7,671 nucleotides of DNA, from positions 1-7,671 of the forward strand of contig VGXK01000088.1 of NCBI GenBank assembly GCA_016873355.1, written 5' to 3'. Source of the stretch: Phycisphaerae bacterium. Its GTDB lineage: Bacteria > Planctomycetota > Phycisphaerae > Phycisphaerales > SM1A02. Each line of letters opens with the position of its first letter. The first letter of the stretch is position 1. Made by a program: the position numbers and the translations under genes. The notes under the pieces are model-generated. The model did no database searches. It saw only the letters and a program-made list of their open reading frames with translations, and was not told the DNA's origin. Shown piece by piece: positions 6,692-7,671 of the stretch.

Positions 6692-6726
6692 CGATCCGCC
6701 CACGGGTATCCTCCCGTGCCGGATCG
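6692..6726. other. Compound hairpin between pgpA and the downstream gene
   Basis: Inner arms CACGGG (6701-6706) and CCCGTG (6713-6718) pair perfectly around TATCCT. Outer arms CGATCC (6692-6697) and GGATCG (6721-6726) also pair perfectly, with only GCC and CC unpaired between the two stems. The structure starts 20 bases after the pgpA stop. No T-run follows it on either strand, so it is not a classical intrinsic terminator. It may stabilise or process the pgsA-pgpA mRNA, act as an atypical terminator, or be an operator, since the loop TATCCT resembles a -10 hexamer. Confidence 0.6.
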
Positions 6727-6760
6727 GTGGATCGCACCTTGTGGCGGGGGGAGAACCGAC

Positions 6761-7315
6761 TTGCATTGCCGACGAACTGTGGCTGTGATCTCGCTTGCGG
6801 CGATTGTGGCGCCGATCGCATCGGCCGCGTTCATCACGCTTGACATCGGTTTTCATCCGGCGATCGACAATGTTCCCGGGGATGGCGACTTCAGCACGGA
6901 GCAATATCTGGTCGGATTCCTCGACCGATGCGTGATCGTCTCGAGCATCGTGCAACACGCCGCGGTGACGGAGGGCAGCGGCGTGCACTGGTCCGTCGAA
7001 CCGGGTCGCTCGAGCGGCGCGGGCGTGGAGATTCGCACGGGTCAGGTCGCCGGCGCGGAGCCGGTGATCGTCGACCTCGTCGATTCGTCCAGCCCGGCCT
7101 GGCCCGGGACGGTCTCCTGGCTCTCCTCTTCGATCGACCAGGTCGGCGCAGGCATGGTGTGGGCGCACCTCACGATCGACGTGCACGACGACTTCGTCGA
7201 CCTGGACGCGAGCGCGACGCTCCAGGGCGTCGAGCTGCCCGTCATGCCGCCTTTGTCGGAAGTCGAGCCTCGTCCTGCCGCAGAAGCCAGAGCTGCGCCA
7301 GCGTCTGCACGCTGA
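6761..7315 (+). CDS. Probable secreted protein of unknown function
   Basis: The family is not recognised. The 184-residue product begins with a signal peptide: basic MHCRRT, a hydrophobic stretch at about 7-20 and a likely cut after Ala22 (ASA, then AF). The mature part is acidic and rich in Ser, Val and Asp, without cysteine pairs, membrane helix or sorting tail, and looks like an extracellular or periplasmic beta-rich domain (inference from composition). The TTG start is chosen because GGGGGGAG ends 7 bases before it and it gives a normal signal peptide. An ATG at 6683 with GAGG 5 bases upstream would add 26 residues, but codons between 6683 and 6760 show much weaker G/C bias at third positions than the neighbouring genes. 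The last 24 residues, Ala/Pro/Arg-rich, are encoded antisense to the convergent gene and may have arisen by loss of an earlier stop codon. Confidence 0.55.
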   Translation: MHCRRTVAVISLAAIVAPIASAAFITLDIGFHPAIDNVPGDGDFSTEQYLVGFLDRCVIVSSIVQHAAVTEGSGVHWSVEPGRSSGAGVEIRTGQVAGAEPVIVDLVDSSSPAWPGTVSWLSSSIDQVGAGMVWAHLTIDVHDDFVDLDASATLQGVELPVMPPLSEVEPRPAAEARAAPASAR

Positions 7316-7628
7316 TGAGAATGAGCGCGACGTAGACGAGCACGCGGGCGCTGATTCCCTCGAGCGCCGAGGCGCTTCCCGCCATCCAGAGAAAGCCGAG
7401 GCAGCCGAGGCTCGGCAGCACGATCGTTCCCATGCGGCCGAGCTTCGCCACGCGCGGATAGCGAAGGGGATCGACGGCGATCCACGCCGCGACGACGACG
7501 AGCGCCGCGAGCAGGAGCGGCATGACGAGCGCCGCCGCCTTGCTTCCTTCCTGCGTGAGCTTGTAGCTCACCAGCCCCAGCAGCACCAGGTTCAACCCGT
7601 AGCCGACGCTGACGATGAAGCTTCGCAT
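7242..7628 (-). CDS. Small four-helix membrane protein of unknown function
   Basis: The 128-residue product is not recognised as a named family. Four hydrophobic segments are clear: about 3-22, 31-52, 65-83 and 95-116. The connectors are short, including a basic one (DPLRYPRVAKLGR, 53-65), and the tail is charged (RQDEARLPTKAA). The even spacing suggests a four-helix bundle in the cytoplasmic membrane; no catalytic or metal-binding motif stands out. The ATG at 7628 has no Shine-Dalgarno sequence but has TAGCAT 6 bases upstream, as in leaderless genes. Its 3' end overlaps the convergent secreted-protein gene by 74 bp. It appears to be monocistronic within the window. That it is a real gene is supported by the clean helix pattern and upstream signals. 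Confidence 0.68.
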   Translation of the reverse strand: MRSFIVSVGYGLNLVLLGLVSYKLTQEGSKAAALVMPLLLAALVVVAAWIAVDPLRYPRVAKLGRMGTIVLPSLGCLGFLWMAGSASALEGISARVLVYVALILISVQTLAQLWLLRQDEARLPTKAA

Positions 7629-7634
7629 GCGCGG

Positions 7635-7640
7635 ATGCTA
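7635..7640 (-). promoter_or_regulatory. Candidate leaderless-type -10 element of the four-helix membrane protein gene
   Basis: The minus strand reads TAGCAT, separated from the ATG at 7628 by 6 bases, the same spacing as TAGGAT before pgsA. Transcription would then begin at about the start codon. There is no purine-rich ribosome binding site in between. No -35 match is visible; an inverted repeat occupies that position. Confidence 0.45.
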
Positions 7641-7663
7641 CGCGAAGGGCGGTGCGCTTCGCG
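7641..7663. repeat. Perfect inverted repeat abutting the candidate -10 element (7-bp arms, 9-bp centre)
   Basis: CGCGAAG (7641-7647) and CTTCGCG (7657-7663) are exact reverse complements with arm centres 16 bp apart. The left arm touches the candidate -10 hexamer at 7635-7640, so a dimeric protein bound here would cover the spacer and -35 positions. A third copy of CTTCGC lies at 7621-7626, across the start of the coding region. An operator is plausible; chance symmetry in GC-rich DNA is the alternative. Confidence 0.45.
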
Positions 7664-7671
7664 GAGAGGCG

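Overview
The window is GC-rich bacterial chromosome with dense, ordinary metabolic gene content. It holds two divergent operons that meet in a 133-bp intergenic region (5284-5416), followed by two uncharacterised genes that converge at the right end. No RNA gene, insertion sequence, CRISPR array or phage gene was seen. No stretch above about 135 bp lacks a gene.

Left part (1-5283, minus strand): a membrane-arm complex I operon in the order nuoJ, nuoK, nuoL, nuoM, and the first codons of nuoN at the window edge. Every junction is a 4-base stop/start overlap (ATGA three times, then GTGA), so the subunits are probably translationally coupled. These genes encode the proton-pumping membrane half of NADH:quinone oxidoreductase. 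The nuoA-I genes are not directly upstream, because a divergent lipid operon lies there. NuoJ, NuoK and NuoL all carry N-terminal additions compared with the E. coli proteins, and NuoJ also has a long inserted loop.

Middle part (5417-6672, plus strand): pgsA and pgpA, overlapping by GTGA. They catalyse the two consecutive steps from CDP-diacylglycerol plus glycerol-3-phosphate to phosphatidylglycerol.

Right part (6673-7671): a probable secreted protein of unknown function, best started at a TTG codon with a good ribosome binding site and signal peptide. A four-helix membrane protein of unknown function lies on the minus strand, and the two genes overlap tail to tail by 74 bp. A compound hairpin lies between pgpA and the secreted-protein gene.

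Regulation: pgsA and the right-hand minus-strand gene each have a TAGNAT hexamer exactly 6 bases before the ATG, as expected of leaderless promoters, whereas nuoK, nuoL, nuoM and nuoN have GGAG/GGAGG sites. Perfect inverted repeats lie in the nuoJ leader and just upstream of the right-hand candidate -10 element.

The organism cannot be fixed from this window. From memory, the NuoJ form (two extra N-terminal helices before an EFMAFALIIVYAGAI-type core) resembles Planctomycetota, perhaps Phycisphaerae; this is a low-to-moderate confidence guess. I found no convincing new multi-gene system. The most useful leads are the leaderless-promoter pattern, the structured intergenic elements, the extended complex I subunits and the two uncharacterised genes.
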